Positions 43,644 to 56,129 of a stretch of DNA of 64,000 nucleotides are shown here, piece after piece; positions within the stretch are counted from its first letter, which is position 1; every line of letters begins with the position of its first letter. The notes below the pieces were generated by a model. It was not told the DNA's origin and did no database searches. It saw only the letters and a list, made by a program, of their open reading frames with translations. The stretch is from NCBI GenBank assembly GCA_034440615.1, contig JAOTOM010005054.1:290001-354000 (forward strand), written 5' to 3'. The position numbers were made by a program, and so were the translations under genes. This DNA is from Ashinkailepas kermadecensis (taxonomy: Eukaryota; Arthropoda; Thecostraca; Neolepadidae).

Positions 43644-46207
43644 CAGAGGTGCAAAACTGTGTCAATCGGATACCATCTCTTGATTCCAAAGGCCAGTTTT
43701 GCTACCTATCACATGCCAACCTACCTAGCGCATTTGCCTATTTATGCTTACATTCCAGCTCACAGTACCACCATTGAAGATGCAGATCACCACCTAATTA
43801 CTCTTGGGAGTGCAAACATTGATTTTCCTCAGTCATTGATTTATTGGTGACAAGACATATTACATAGATGCACATCAAAGCAATGCATTGGCAAACTTAG
43901 CAATGATGCAAAGGTGTAGCATGACAACAAAGGTTCACAAATGCATTGACACACTGAGCACTTGACATTGACAAAATGCATTGACACACAAACACACATA
44001 GCATGACACACCGATCTGATATGCTAGAACTGAAATATGTGAACCAAGAATGTCAGTTCGGTGTGCCTACAGAACATACCAATTTGTGTCACAACACACT
44101 TCAGTTGCTAAAAATGAATGTAGGCAAAATATCAAAGATGCCAAAACAAGCTGAGGTTGCTAAAACCGTAACATGACAATAAAGCTTCCAAAAATGCATT
44201 GCAACACCATGGGCACAGGGATGAAACAAAAGCTGATTGGTTCAGGATCTTTGCCATCTAGAGCATCGTCCTCTCAAAAAAGAAAATTATCCTCTATTTT
44301 CTAGTTTGAAGGTTGGATGGGACCACATTCACAAAGTGTTGAATTACTATTTGGCATAATCATCGCAACTCCCTTGGAAGTCACAGGGTGTTTCATATAC
44401 TACAAATATGAAGAACACCAACTATCCTCCCAAAGCAGGCTTGCTCACAAATTTTCCTTTAAATCCAAGATTCAAAAACATACATTAAACATCAAATGAT
44501 GATGTCCATGATATCACAAGGCAACAGGAAAAGCAAGCTTGCTGGAAAGAAATGTATGGGACAAATAATATTGGTTACTATTAGTTTTCTGTGCAAGCAA
44601 TTCAGGTTCCAAGTGCAGTCATATTTTTGGAATCTGGGAATTTTCCATCCTTCCAAAAAATGAATCTTGGACATAAACCATGCAACACAGATGACCCACA
44701 ATGGCATGATGTGATGGATATTCATTGGAAGAATTGCATGATTGAAATTAGTTAAATTTTGCAAGAAAAGGATGGTTTTATTTGTAACGAAGTTTTTACA
44801 TGCCCCCTGGGTTTATCAGCCAGTTCGCGCATGACTGGGGGCAAACTTCTTTGGTACGGTGATAGAACTATGGACCTCGACGTTAGCGATATTTAAGACT
44901 CCGGTTATAAATTAAATGGTTTTGTGTTTCGATCTCAGAGCCCTGACCCAGGCGTCTTGACAGGCACCACATAAAATCAAACAATTATATTTGCGTCTTT
45001 CATCAGCAATTACATGGCGATAGTTATTCAGGTTTCAATAGTGTAGCGTGATAGTCTAATTAGTACAACAGTGCCATTAAACGACCGACAGCTTCAACCG
45101 CTCTTGACAGACAATTCACCAGGCCATCCCACATCTTCATACATCTTGTCATACAACAGTCACATCTTCATACAACATCTCAGTCTCTCATCTCAAGTCC
45201 CAAGTTCTGATATTCCAAGAGGCAGCAGTTACAACAGATACTTCGGCTTACATACTGACCGGTCTTCATACATTCTACAATTTTCATCTCAAAGGACTAC
45301 ATCTCAACAGTCACACAGCGACTGATCTCAGAGTTCTCAGACGTACCTCAGTACCGACGTGGTGAGCCCTGGCGGCTGGCCGGCGGCGGCCAGCCGCCCG
45401 CCTTCGGCGACCGCTCGGTCGCGCGTCCCAGTGGCAAGTGAGAGAGAGCCCTCTCGATTTTCCGCGAGGTGAACGCGACGACCAACGCCCAATCATGTGA
45501 CCCAATCCACGACACGTCATGGTCACGCGGCTGACTGCGCAGTCCAGGGCAACAGCCCTGGACATCCGACAACTGACAACAATGACTCGGACCCGACGAA
45601 CTCTACCGCGCGCCGTCCCTCGGACCTCAGAGACATTCTCAGAGCTCTGGTTACAAACAGAGCTCGGCCGCTCGTGGGAATCACTGCTGACCTCGCATGT
45701 TTTCGGCTGCACCGCACTGCAGCCTGGCGTCACATCGCCGAGCCGCGCTTCCGACTGTCGCGGCAGAGGCACTGCCTCCATCTGATCTCAGAGCCAGCTC
45801 CGAGGCTGAGTCAGCGTGCCGGCCGTCGGCACCTGTTGGCTGACCTCAGCGCATACCTCCAGACAATACTGCACACAGACAGCCGGCAGATCGGGGCGTT
45901 ACAGCCCATCTGTCATCTGACATTCCACAACCGCAATAACATTCATCCAACAGTCAATAATTATTATATGTGCTATTACCTTCATAAATCATACATACAT
46001 CTGTCCTCACGTACCTCTGACGGAACAAACACATTCAGCATTGGCCACGGAGTATGACATCTGTCATACCTGTCATCCTACACACACACGCACAGCACTC
46101 GTGACATACCTGGCATATTGTTGCCACAGTGACAGAACCTGTCACATCACAGTCATGCTACTGTCATACCATTCATGTACTTACACACCTGTCATTTGAC
46201 TGTCATG
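43644..46207. other. Unassigned stretch, AT-rich then GC-rich
   Basis: 43644-44800 is AT-rich with no gene. 45330-45880 is GC-rich with overlapping frames on both strands (186 residues + at 45497, 156 residues - at 45781) and no motif I recognise. A perfect 11-bp stem hairpin lies at 45371-45398 (GGCGGCTGGCC, GGCGGC loop). Confidence 0.4.
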
Positions 46208-46233
46208 CACACACACACACACACACACACACC
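46208..46233. repeat. (CA)n microsatellite
   Basis: About 13 CA units. Confidence 0.95.
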
Positions 46234-47019
46234 TGCTCATTGGGTTCCCAGAATATAATCACTGACATACATCACCCACTGACGGTCACATCACCTTACT
46301 GGCATTCACACGGCAGCGGCTTGCATCGAGGTCACGCGGCGGCGGTAGGGTGTCAGATAGCTATGCACCTGTGCCGGAAATGGGGGATGGGGAGTGGGTA
46401 AAGTCCGCTGGCCTCGGCGGCGGTCTGCGATTTGCCGACGTAAGCTGTGAGACAGCTCGGCCGACCCGTGGCAGGGCATCTGCCGGAAACTGTCGCGACA
46501 TGAATTGGGAGGGTAGGGGCTAAATTTCTGAAATTAAAGTGCCTCCACAACCAGCTTTCTTACATATTTAGATATCAGAATCATGGAATTGTGAAGAATG
46601 TTTTTGACAATCGGACTTAACTTGGAGGTCATAATTTACTTCGTGTTTGCGATGTTCCAGACTGTATTTTGAATATTTCAGTTAGTTTTTACATTTTTAT
46701 GACACAGCAATAAGCTTCAACTCTGCCAAAAACACAAGCATGGCTTAACAATCGCTAGAGAAGGAGGTGGTTTTCATGACGAGATGAGAATTTGGTTGAA
46801 CAAGAACTATTTTCAGGTGTGAATATAAAAAACAGACAAGCATTTTTGTGGGGAAATACTTACAGCTCAGATAAACTGCATACATCTTGCATGATTCTAT
46901 CCTTTAACAAACACACAATTGACGAATAGCTTGGTATAAAGATGCAGAAAACATCTTGGAAGTGATGCAAGAACATGTGTTAAGTGTCAATTTGCACCCA
47001 GCTGCATGAATTTGAGAGC
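46234..47019. other. Unassigned stretch
   Basis: No gene recognised; mostly AT-rich after 46530. Confidence 0.4.
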
Positions 47020-47570
47020 CCTGTTGGTAGAGATAATGCAAGAAGGGATGACTATGAAATGGAAAATTGATTGATTCATTAGCTAGAACTGCCATGGATT
47101 TTTGATGGATGGCAAGAATTTTTGCGTTGATTATTTGCATGGAATATCAGATATATGATTAAACTTCAATGAACTTTCTTGCAGGGAGATATAAATTGTG
47201 TAGGTGTAACAGTTAATGCAATCAAATATCAATAGCTATAGGCAGACATAATCAGCTATATGCAGGTGTATGCTGACGTGATCAATCACACGTTAGTAGG
47301 TGTAGAGCAACATAATCAGTGATCAGTAGTTATAGGCCAATGTCATTCAAAATCTTCCAGCAGCAATTTGATGAAGCAGGGTGAGTAAGATGCAACAGCT
47401 GCCATATTTGTATGATGGTGGTGGAGATAATGTAAAAAGGGGTGACTATAAAAGGGAAAATTGAAGTGATTCATTAGCCAGAATCACTATAGATCTTAAA
47501 TGGAGGACAATGATTGTTGGGTTAAATTTTACATGGAATGTTAGGCATATTGTGGAATTTCGCTGAGATT
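47020..47570 (+). repeat. Diverged direct repeat, two copies of about 150 bp
   Basis: 47020-47170 and 47415-47570 share GGTAGAGATAATGCAAGAAG / GGTGGAGATAATGTAAAAAG, then GGGATGACTATGAAATGGAA, GATTCATTAGC-AGAA-C, TGGATGGCAA / TGGAGGACAA and TTACATGGAAT. The spacing is about 395 bp. Confidence 0.65.
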
Positions 47571-47709
47571 GTGGAAAGCATTGCGAACATACTATTGCTG
47601 GGGTTTTTGCAGTTTAGTCAAAATTGCATTAAATGTCTCATATCATTCTCCTTCGCGGTATTTATGAGACATGTTTTACGTCCATTTTACCTCCAGGAAG
47701 AAAAGAACG

Positions 47710-48075
47710 GGGTTGGTTTTGGTTAGGTTAGGTTTGTTTTTCATTTGGAAACCTACTGGTTTTTATATTTTTCAGAAAAACTGATTTTTCCCAAAAAATA
47801 AATTACACAATGTTGGGTTAGGTTTTTAAGTTGATTTTTCTGATAAATTGTTTCTTCATTTTTTCCACTTTTCAAGAATTATTTCTTACATGGGAGGTTG
47901 GGCATGCGTTAGTTATAGTATATTTTGTTCTTTTCCCCTTTTGTGCAATATTAGTCATCTCCACGCTCTTTCTTGGTGTTATTTTGCCTGCCAAATGGAA
48001 AGTGTGCATTTGCAGAGGAAATAAGTAGTCACATCATGCTGGCCACATTCTTAAACATTGCAATGGATACGGAAA
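47710..48075 (+). repeat. R5 copy 2: interspersed repeat with TTAGG tract
   Basis: GGTTTTGGTTAGGTTAGG tract (47715-47735) and, further right, GGTGTTATTTTGCCTGCCAA, CATTTGCAGAGGAAATAAG, GTCACATCATGCTGGCCACA and TTAAACATTGCAATGGATAC. This is the same block order as 39640-39815 with a longer insert between tract and blocks. Confidence 0.6.
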
Positions 48076-49070
48076 TTACAAGAATTTAAAAATTATCTTA
48101 CAGCACACATTTTCCAATTGTCTTGCCACTTCAGCATGCTGCAGCCAGTTCGAAAATTTCAATTATCTTCATTTAATGTAATATGAAATGCTTGTGGGCA
48201 CCCAACTTTCTGACAAGATAGATCCTAAGAAGTTGCAGTTTCCATCTTTGTAAAATATACTTCTATTTTGTGGTAGCTATCTCCGAAATCGAAGATAGAA
48301 CCAACGTTTTCAAGCCGAAGCTGAACGCCAATTTTTCGTGGTTGGACTTTGGCTCCAGCCCTCCCACAGCCTTCGGCATACACACGGCTATCAAAATACT
48401 CTTACCTCTGTCCAGCAGTGGTGCATACTTACATTTAAATGTTTGTCGCAGCAAGCGGAGCCGCTGGCAGTGATCAGCTCGCCCGGTCTCGGCGTGCAGC
48501 CTCGCTCCACAACTTCATCTTGTCGGCCGTCGGGAGGCCTGTCGGTCGTCGGGAGGCCGATGAATAGCGCTTCTGGCTTACTTGCAGTTGCATGTGCGTA
48601 CCTTGGCACAAACAATAATAATAGCGCCGTTTTCTACGATCCATTTGCCCCTGCCCATCAGATGCGATCCAAGCTAAAACTGTAGGGATTAATACAAACT
48701 TGGCAGCGTCCTGTATGCACAATCGATCATACAGCCATCATCAATGGCCGGCAGTCGAGCATCGCTGAACTCCTCATTTGTGGCATCACATATATTTTGA
48801 TCAATCGCAAAGCAAATAATTCTTAAGCGCTTTTTAAAATTATTTAGGTGATTTACATGAGTAAAGGGTTCAAAAATGAATACTAACATAGTCATTAAAG
48901 TTAAAAATTAGCGAAACCTAAAAAATACCGTCATTTTATGTCTGTCCCGACATGAAACATGTCCATTAAACCTACTCCTTCAAGTTTGTTTCTAGTATCT
49001 TTCGTGGCAAGTTTTTCTTTAAAGCAAGTGCATTTTTGTTGAAAGAAAGGTTTGATCGCGGACCTAGACG
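48076..49070. other. Unassigned stretch
   Basis: Frames at 48270-48473 (+) and 48338-48685 (+) overlap and have no recognised domain. No gene called. Confidence 0.35.
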
Positions 49071-49181
49071 ATGGCGGCTGGGTCGGCACCGCCACCTCCG
49101 ACCGTCGTGTCGGCCTGCGGCGGAGCAGAGACGCCCTTGTCTGACGCTGCGGCGGAGCAGGGACGCCCTTGCCTGGAGTGG
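49071..49181 (+). CDS. Candidate first coding exon (37 codons), MAAGSAPPPP...
   Basis: GACGATGGCGG is a strong metazoan start context, with an in-frame TAG two codons upstream. It opens 37 codons (MAAGSAPPPPTVVSACGG..., QGRPCLEW) that end in phase 0 at GTAGGT (49182), a plausible though not ideal 5' splice site. The exon is GC- and CpG-rich in AT-rich surroundings. It contains a two-fold internal repeat (GCGGCGGAGCAG-GACGCCCTTG). The Ala/Pro-rich start resembles many regulatory-protein N termini but carries no domain. No second exon found. Confidence 0.3.
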
Positions 49182-50652
49182 GTAGGTTCAAGCGTGTGTT
49201 TTCCGCCGCTAGTTGTGTCTAGCTACTATATTCTCTGCTCTTGCTAGATGAAGATGGAACAAATTCAGGAGACCAAGTGGCTTGACTATTCTCGCAATAT
49301 TAGATTGCATTTCCTTACATTTTGGTAGGTAGCTCGCATGGTAAAGCTGTGTTGAGTACGTGTTTGAAATTGCAAGTTAACAATGCGAGGAAATAAATTT
49401 ACCCAAATTTTCCTGATTTCGGGAAGCAAAAGGTCCAACATTATACTTACTTGATATTGTGTCTGTCACGTCAACTTAACGAATGCATCCCGGCTGCAAA
49501 CAATCTTTGTAAAATTTGAAGCTAAGCTGCAAAAGTTGTCCTTCAAGTTTATTCGCGCTACGATGGGAAAATTGTCACTGTGCAGTGTTGCGTGCCCAAG
49601 TGCGTATCAAGTAAAAAAAAACGTGGGCATCAGGCCACTTTCAAGTCGACTCTTCCCATGTAGCACAAATAAGGTAGTGGCGCCATGACGCTTATGATTG
49701 GTTATGACAAACGCTAAGGCGCTTACGTTAGGACAAACGTTAGGACAAACGTTGAAACGAGATAAGGCGCTATGACCTTACCCCCTGCTTTCTCTGCGCT
49801 CATGTTTCATTCGGCGATAAATCCCATAAAAAAATTGTGAAGGGCCATGCCTTGCGGTGCTGATGAGAATTTTTACCTGTGAAATCAAGCCTTAGCTCAA
49901 TAAAAAGCACTTACATTGACGTCAGGAACTCCATGACATGGCTAAAATCAACTTAAGCGATGCAAAGTCAGAGCAAGACTCTGTACATTGGCCAGTATCA
50001 CTTGCTTCATGCTAAATGGCCAGGGATGCCCTAGACTATGAGTTGTCAAAGGTTACGTTCGAGGCCTTACAATTGTCCTAAGTCTTAGTTCCTGAGAGCG
50101 TAAGGCGTACTCTTTTACTTGCTGCTTGTGTCCAGCTCCTATAGTCTCTGATATATCAGGGAATAGGTAATTTCGCTCCGTTCACTACGGCGCGCATCGT
50201 CGGAGCAATCGCATCAATTCCAGCACCTTTCAATGTGGAAGCCTATCAGGTGGCCAAGGCAGCACCCAATATTAGCATCACACATTAAGCGTTCAATGCA
50301 TCTGTAGGCAATTTAATCCAGCGTCGGTTATCCTGCTTTCAGTCAGCCCCAGCTTTCAATTTCCTTCAGCAAAGTTTTTCATCAGCGAGCTCTCGTTGAT
50401 TTTTAGGAGGATCTTCGAAAAAGAATCTGGCATTGAAGATGCTTCATTGTGTTCCATTTAGCTGCCAAGTGGCCAGTGCAAAAGGAAACCGGGCGCGGCA
50501 GGTTTGTCGGGAAGAGGTGGGAGCCATTTGCACGGCAGGCCATTGGCGGTCCGACATTAAAGAAGCTCCAGATATTCCAGACTGGATTGGGTTGGCTGTA
50601 CGTAAAGCTACTATTACCTTCAAATCTTAGTGAAACTAAGGGGCAATACAAT
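49182..50652. other. Unassigned stretch
   Basis: No gene recognised. GGACAAACGTT is duplicated near 49730-49750. Confidence 0.4.
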
Positions 50653-50862
50653 AGTGGAAGTGCTCACAAACGAAGAGGTATACACCTCTGATACTCCACC
50701 AATCAGTGGAAGTGCTCACAAACGAAGAGGTATACACCTATGATACTCCACCAATCAGTGGAAGTGCTCACAAACGAAGAGGTGTACACCTCTGATACTC
50801 CACCAATCAGTGGAAGTGCTCACAAACGAAGAGGTATACACCTCTGATACTCCACCAATCAG
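50653..50862. repeat. 52-bp tandem repeat, 4 units, with central palindrome
   Basis: The unit starts AGTGGAAGTGCTCACAAACG and continues AAGAGGTATACACCTCTGAT + ACTCCACCAATC. The third unit contains the perfect palindrome AGAGGTGTACACCTCT; others read AGAGGTATACACCTCT. Confidence 0.95.
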
Positions 50863-52775
50863 CCACTTTCCACTAAATATGCTCCACGCATATTCCGTAG
50901 TCGTCCATTGCACGAACGAGAAACAAGTACAACCTAATGCTTTGGAGTCAGAAATCATTCAAAATTATTATATATTAGTAGACATGAAGCAATGCCATAT
51001 TCCGCATGACTCTAAAGCATTCGAATTAAACAAAATGCTCCATATGAGTCACAAAGCGCTTTCCATTGCTGTCGCGTGGCCCATCACTATCCTAACCCTC
51101 GCCGGGCGAGAAGGGGATGATGGGAAATCCGCCCCCTTTCTCCATGTGGTTTTCGCGGCAGCGGAAAAACGAAGCTCGGTAGCCCGTCCGGACTGGCCGT
51201 ACCTCTTCCGAGCCCAGCTTTGCATACCTTTCACAAAAACGTTGAATACCGATAATCTTAGGTCACTGGCTTACGGCCGGTTAAATGCGGTCACATCCAA
51301 ATAATTTTAAGAAAGCGTCACACATTCCCAAATGCTGGTATTGGCATACAGCTGTCCTAGATTGTTAACCTCAGCATCTCAGCATTTATATCAGGTGCAA
51401 CACTGATCTGAGCTTTGTTTACAAGTTCGCTTTTTATACCATCACTGTTCACCATTAGTAGTGTTTTAGGACCAGAATCACCAATTTCGCCAAAAACGCA
51501 CACAGTTCCATGTAGCTAGGCTGTTTTCGTGGATCTATGATTTCCTCATGAGTCGGTCAACTTCCAAGAGAGAAATGGTGATCGGATCCGATATAATGGT
51601 CAGAATCAGTCACTATGCGAGCCTTTAGGGTCGTCACCAGACACCCAGTTTCATCTGCTATCTGACCGAAAGCGGAACCTGCTGCTGTATGCGAATTTCT
51701 GAATATTCACACTGTGCTTAAGCATCACTTAACCATTACCATTCACATTGCGGCAGAACTCCCTACCCATCGCAGTGTCCAGACGGACCATTTCCCCCCC
51801 CACCCTCCTAGTTTTCGTCCCAAGCTAGGTGGAAAAATGCGACGAGCGGAATTGCTTAGCTCCATCCTTGAAATTTCAGATATATTCAAAACATTCTTGT
51901 GTTTTGGTTCACCTTCAAGGTCAGATGGCAAGTCAATATCGGTGGTGGAGTCAGTCACCGTAACTGTAGCAGTAGCAGTAACCGTCGCAATAGCTCCCTG
52001 GTGGACGCCGCAGCCATGATACTCTGATCGTGAAGCAAGCATGACTTCGTACTTTAATTATGATTATGTACAGCCTGAAGATTTAGTCCAGCGCCGACAC
52101 AGCTACAAAGGCCAAGGTCACCTATCAGGTCAAAACCAAGAATCAAAGTACCAAAATCAAGTCAAAGCACCAGAATATACGTAAACTGTTGAAGCTGATC
52201 ATTTTCGAAGCTCATTGCTCGCAGGAACAGTTAGCGAGCGACGCCAGCTCAAAGTGTATTTTCCATTTTTTAGATCTTAAAACAAATCGTTAGATTAAAA
52301 GCTTTTCAAACGAAATGGAAAATAATTCAATGAAATTTAGAGACCCGAGTCACATTAGGAATAAAATTGGCATGCAATATGATAATTGTACACCATGATT
52401 TAGTTATTTGTACTCCATAATGATCCGTGTGAGCCCCCCCCCCCCGCTCCCCGAGCGAATGTAATGCTTATACTCTGGATACTTTTTCGGTCATATGTCA
52501 GTGTCCTGACCTGATATTCACTCAACACGTAGAACACTATTAGAGGAAACAGTATGTCAGCATATGTGCTACGAATTGTCAACAACATAAATTAGCGGCA
52601 TCGGTGTGCACAAAAGCGTATTCCCAGTGTAAGGTTTCGTTTGACTTGGTGACCTGACCTGAGATCACCTTCTTATGTCCATTCTTTTTGCTGGTGGTAT
52701 TGTTTGTCTATACACTTGAAGTTCATTTTCAGACTATTCGCTTCCAGTCTGTTCATAATAAATTATTCCATGCCG
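50863..52775. other. Unassigned stretch
   Basis: A 164-residue + frame at 50810-51304 starts within the 52-bp array and has no recognised motif. GTAGCAGTAGCAGTAACCGT repeats (51964-51990) and a C run at 52433-52445 are minor. TGACCTGACCT at 52651 is a half-site pair. Confidence 0.35.
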
Positions 52776-52935
52776 CATCGGAAGCTCAGTTAGCAAGATC
52801 GCTGGCCTGCATCGGTCTCCCCTATCCTGGCAGGACAGGGTTGAGACGCTTCACGCGCTCGTATTTAGCCACCGGCTAGGAGGGTCAAATGACAACCGGC
52901 CAAATGAAGCCGGAGACGAGTTACTGGCAAAGGAG
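52776..52935 (+). mobile_element. tRNA-derived SINE, copy g, 3' truncated
   Basis: Head AAGCTCAGTTAGCAAGATCG, GGACAGGGTTGAGACGCTTC (B-box region), GGCTAGGAGGGTCAAATGAC core and GAGACGAGTTACTGG. Similarity is then lost. Confidence 0.75.
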
Positions 52936-53233
52936 CAACAAGTTGTCGGCATGGTACATACCCTGGCAAAATACTTCCTACCTGTCACACGATATCTTCA
53001 GGACTGATAGCACCCGCACGTTAGGGTATCTAACATTTTCGCTGGAGCGCCCCCCGCCCCTGCCCATCCAACCCTCCGCCCACAGTCAGGGCCCGGGCGG
53101 CGTATCACACAGCAAACTTCACAAACATTGCTTAGTCACACCAGATGGCATCACACTTCATAGCCAATGATAACGAATATGATTGAGGATTGGACTGGAA
53201 TCCCATAAGAATACGTTTCATTGGCTTTTCACT

Positions 53234-54265
53234 TTTGCAGAGGAGATAGCAAGCAGAGAGAGAGAGAGGGGGGATAGACAGACCAGGACCTGCTCGATCA
53301 GTCAGTCTCCGTGCTGGCGGAGGACTGGCCGTACAGTGCATTCGGGCCAAGACTGCAGCAACATGCTGCCTTAGGGCCGCCACGTACTGTTCACCAGGGA
53401 GTAGGGAGCAGCACGTGATCAAGTTATATTTCTTTCTCCGGTCGGTCGACCGAACGTCCGGCAAGAGGTCCAAGTCGAGGAACGTGCTGTTCCATTTCCT
53501 CAGCATTGGGGTGAAGAGGTATGGTCAACATCGATACTGTCACTGACAAGAACTTGAGGACCAAGGTGGAAATGCTACTCACTGAGTACCAGATCCAGAT
53601 CATCCAGTGCCAGTACCAGTACCAGTACCAGATCATCAGGAAGAACAGCCTGACAGCCAAGCACATCGTGGTGGCCGGCATCAACTAAGCATCAGCTCGG
53701 TCACCTCGGAAAGAGTGGAAGGTGAAGGGGGAAACTTGATGAAGCTGTTTGATTGTGCCTCCCCAGATGAAGAAGGTACTGAGAAGAAGTACTGGGGATC
53801 TGTCCAAGAAGGACATGAGGTTTCTGAAGGGTCAGAGGACCGCCAGAATAGCATGAATGTCGGGTAAGGACAAACTCTATTCAGATAAAATGAAAATGAA
53901 GTTGAAGAAACAGGAGAGGAGACGAACAAGTCGATAAAGAAGAAAACAGCAAGAATAAAGCGAAGAAACGTGCAATTGAAGCTCAAGAGAGGCAGAACGA
54001 ACTTGAGTAAGAATTTGAGAAGGTGAACTTTGATCCGGACTTCGTGGCACCAAGGTATGGCAAGAAGTGCACGAGGAACGACACCGCCACCCTCGAGATC
54101 CCCAAGGCGCCCTTCAATGATCCCTTCGTGACCTCACGCTCGGCAGACTGAAGATAGCGAACAATGTGGCGGGGCTGATGACCAACCCGTGGAGGTCGGT
54201 CACCGTCCCCCTTGCCGAATTTGCGACGAATCACATGGCCTGGATGCTGGTAATCCTCATCCCTT
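53234..54265 (+). pseudogene. Copy A: decayed N-terminal part of the transposase-like family
   Basis: It begins after CTTTTCACTTTTGCAG (acceptor-like, shared with copy B) and runs parallel to the complement of 54276-55110. Recognisable pieces are LMKLFDCASPDEEGTEKK, SKKDMRFLKGQ and EFEKVNFDPDFVAP, then LEIPKAPFND followed by VTLTLGRLKIANNVAGLM. The order 'LFD...Cys...FL-D-R' then a conserved IP...RL block is what I recall for the N terminus of the family seen at 1-668 and 19497-20670. The ATG of copy B is ACG here, and frameshifts and stops are frequent. Membership of that family is inference. Confidence 0.45.
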
Positions 54266-54275
54266 CCAGGGTGGA

Positions 54276-55110
54276 AACTACGAAGTATCATTGAAGGGCA
54301 CCTTGGGGATCTCAAGGTTGATAGTCACTACTTTTGCCGTTCTTGCCAGAGTGGTGCTTCGAGGTCAGCATCAAATTTGGCCTCCTCAAATTCTTTCTCA
54401 TCTTGTTCCTTCTGCTTATCTTCAATTGTACGCTTCTTCCCTTTCTTCTTTGGTTATCTTCCTTATCGATCCGTTTCTTCTCACTCTCCTGTTGATGAAA
54501 CTTTTGTTTCACTTCCTCTGCATGGACCGTGTCCCTCCTCTGCATGGACCGCGTCCTTGCCCGATATTCAGCCCAGTATGGCGGTCCTCCAGAAACTGCA
54601 TGTCCTCCTCCTTGGACAGATCCTCAGCCCGCGGTTCTTCCTCAGCACCTCCTCCACCTGGGGAGGCACAGTCAAACAGCTTCATCAAGTGGTCCTCCCA
54701 CTCCTTCCTCTTCATGTCGGCCACCGCGGTGTGTCTGGCTGGCAGGCTGTCCTTGATGGTTTGGTACTCGCTGAGCAACCTCCTCACCTTGATATTCTGG
54801 TCCTTGTCAGTGACAGCCTCGATGTTGACCATGCTACACAGCCTCTTCACCTCAATTATGTCGAGCTGGAGCAGCTCGTTCTTTGACTTGGACCCATTGC
54901 CGGACATCTGGTCGACGTACCGGAGAAAGAAACAAAACGTGAGACGTACTCCCTAGTAGGCAGCACAGGACAGCCTTTGAAATGCAGCATAGTGCTTGCA
55001 GTCTTAGCTCCTGTGCGTCGTGCAGCCAGTCCCACGCCAGCACGGAGTTAGGCTGACCGAGCAGGTCTCTGTCTGTCCTCCCTCTGGCTCTCTTCTGCAA
55101 AAGTGAAAAG
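54276..55110 (-). pseudogene. Copy B: paralogue of copy A, tail-to-tail, with 132-residue open frame
   Basis: The minus strand starts at the shared acceptor-like CTTTTCACTTTTGCAG (55095-55110). ATG 54907 opens 132 residues: MSGNGSKSKNELLQLDIIEV, VRRLLSEYQTIKDSLPARHT, KEWEDHLMKLFDCASPGGGG and LSKEEDMQFLEDRHTGLNIG. After a frameshift, EFEEAKFDADLEAPLW and NLEIPKVPFND follow, and homology to copy A ends at the junction (about 54276). The Lys/Glu-rich middle suggests coiled or disordered sequence. Its frame is better kept than copy A's, but downstream domains are missing, so it is probably inactive. Confidence 0.5.
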
Positions 55111-55261
55111 GTGAGAAGTCAATAAGGGAATATACATTCGACGTGCATATCCACAAGGATATCGGAATGTTTTTTTTATTATTGAGAAGGTGGGAGTATA
55201 CGACTAGGGTGGACCTCCTCTCTTCTGCAGTGAAAATGACCATTTCGTCGTGCACAGACTG

Positions 55262-55640
55262 GTTAATATCCACTGCTTACCAGACAACTGAACATGTCCA
55301 CTGCTTACCAGACAATTGAACATGTCCACTGCTTACCAGACAACTGAACGTGTCCACTGCTTATCAGACAACTGAACATGTCCACTGCTTACCAGACAAC
55401 TGAACGTGTCCACTGTTTACCAGACAACTGAACGTGTCTACTGCTTACCAGTGAAACGAACATATCCACTATTTAATCGAAAACTGAACAATCCACTGCT
55501 TGCCAGTGAACTGAAAATATATATTGCTTACCAAAGAACTAACTGGAAAATCCGTTCCTTACCAGAGAGCTGGCACAAAGCCTACTGCTTTGCCAGAAAA
55601 CAGAACATACACTGAACTGAAACATACACTGACTACCAGT
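55262..55640. repeat. 28-bp tandem repeat, 7 clear units then decaying
   Basis: Unit CCACTGCTTACCAGACAACT + GAACATGT. Units are regular to about 55450, then diverge (CCAGTGAACTGAAAATATA, CCAGAGAGCTGGCAC) to about 55640. Confidence 0.93.
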
Positions 55641-56129
55641 GCACTGAGCATGACCATTGCTAACAAGGGAACGCATGACACATTGCCAGTTTATTTTATT
55701 AATTATACAGTGTGAAAAACCAACGAAAGTTAACAGATGTTCATCTGGGAATACAACGCTGCGAATTGTGATCATGCGTTGTTTTCTCCTGATAACAAGA
55801 CTGCAGTACCATCACTGCGTTAGTTCCTAATGAACTTATAACTTTTATGTGTAAGCCGACGGAACGAAAACGTAGCGCAATAACTGAAAGTAGATACAGA
55901 AATGAGCAACTCCTTACTGGCTGGACTAACCTTGTATGCATCGATCATTTTGGATTCGTGAGTCTAAATTTCCCTGGCTCGAAATGTCATCCCAATGCCG
56001 TGGAAGCTGAACGCGAGATAATGATGTTGAAATGTAAAGAGGGTCAGTCAATACCATGTGTAGGAGCACGCGAGCTGGCGTATTGTTTACTAAGACCTCA
56101 TGCCTGTCAGACATGGACGCTGCAATGCT
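55641..56129. other. Unassigned stretch
   Basis: A 95-residue + frame at 55847-56134 (MCKPTERKRSAITESRYRNE...) has no recognised motif. No gene called. Confidence 0.35.

Noticed and set aside
45043..45910. Possible solo LTR (minus strand TGTAACGCCCC ... CGCTACA)
   Set aside because: Ends look LTR-like but there is no target-site duplication, primer-binding site or retroviral-type protein nearby; the termini may be chance.
54189..54956. 255-residue + strand frame
   Set aside because: It runs antisense to copy B, whose minus-strand frame aligns with copy A.
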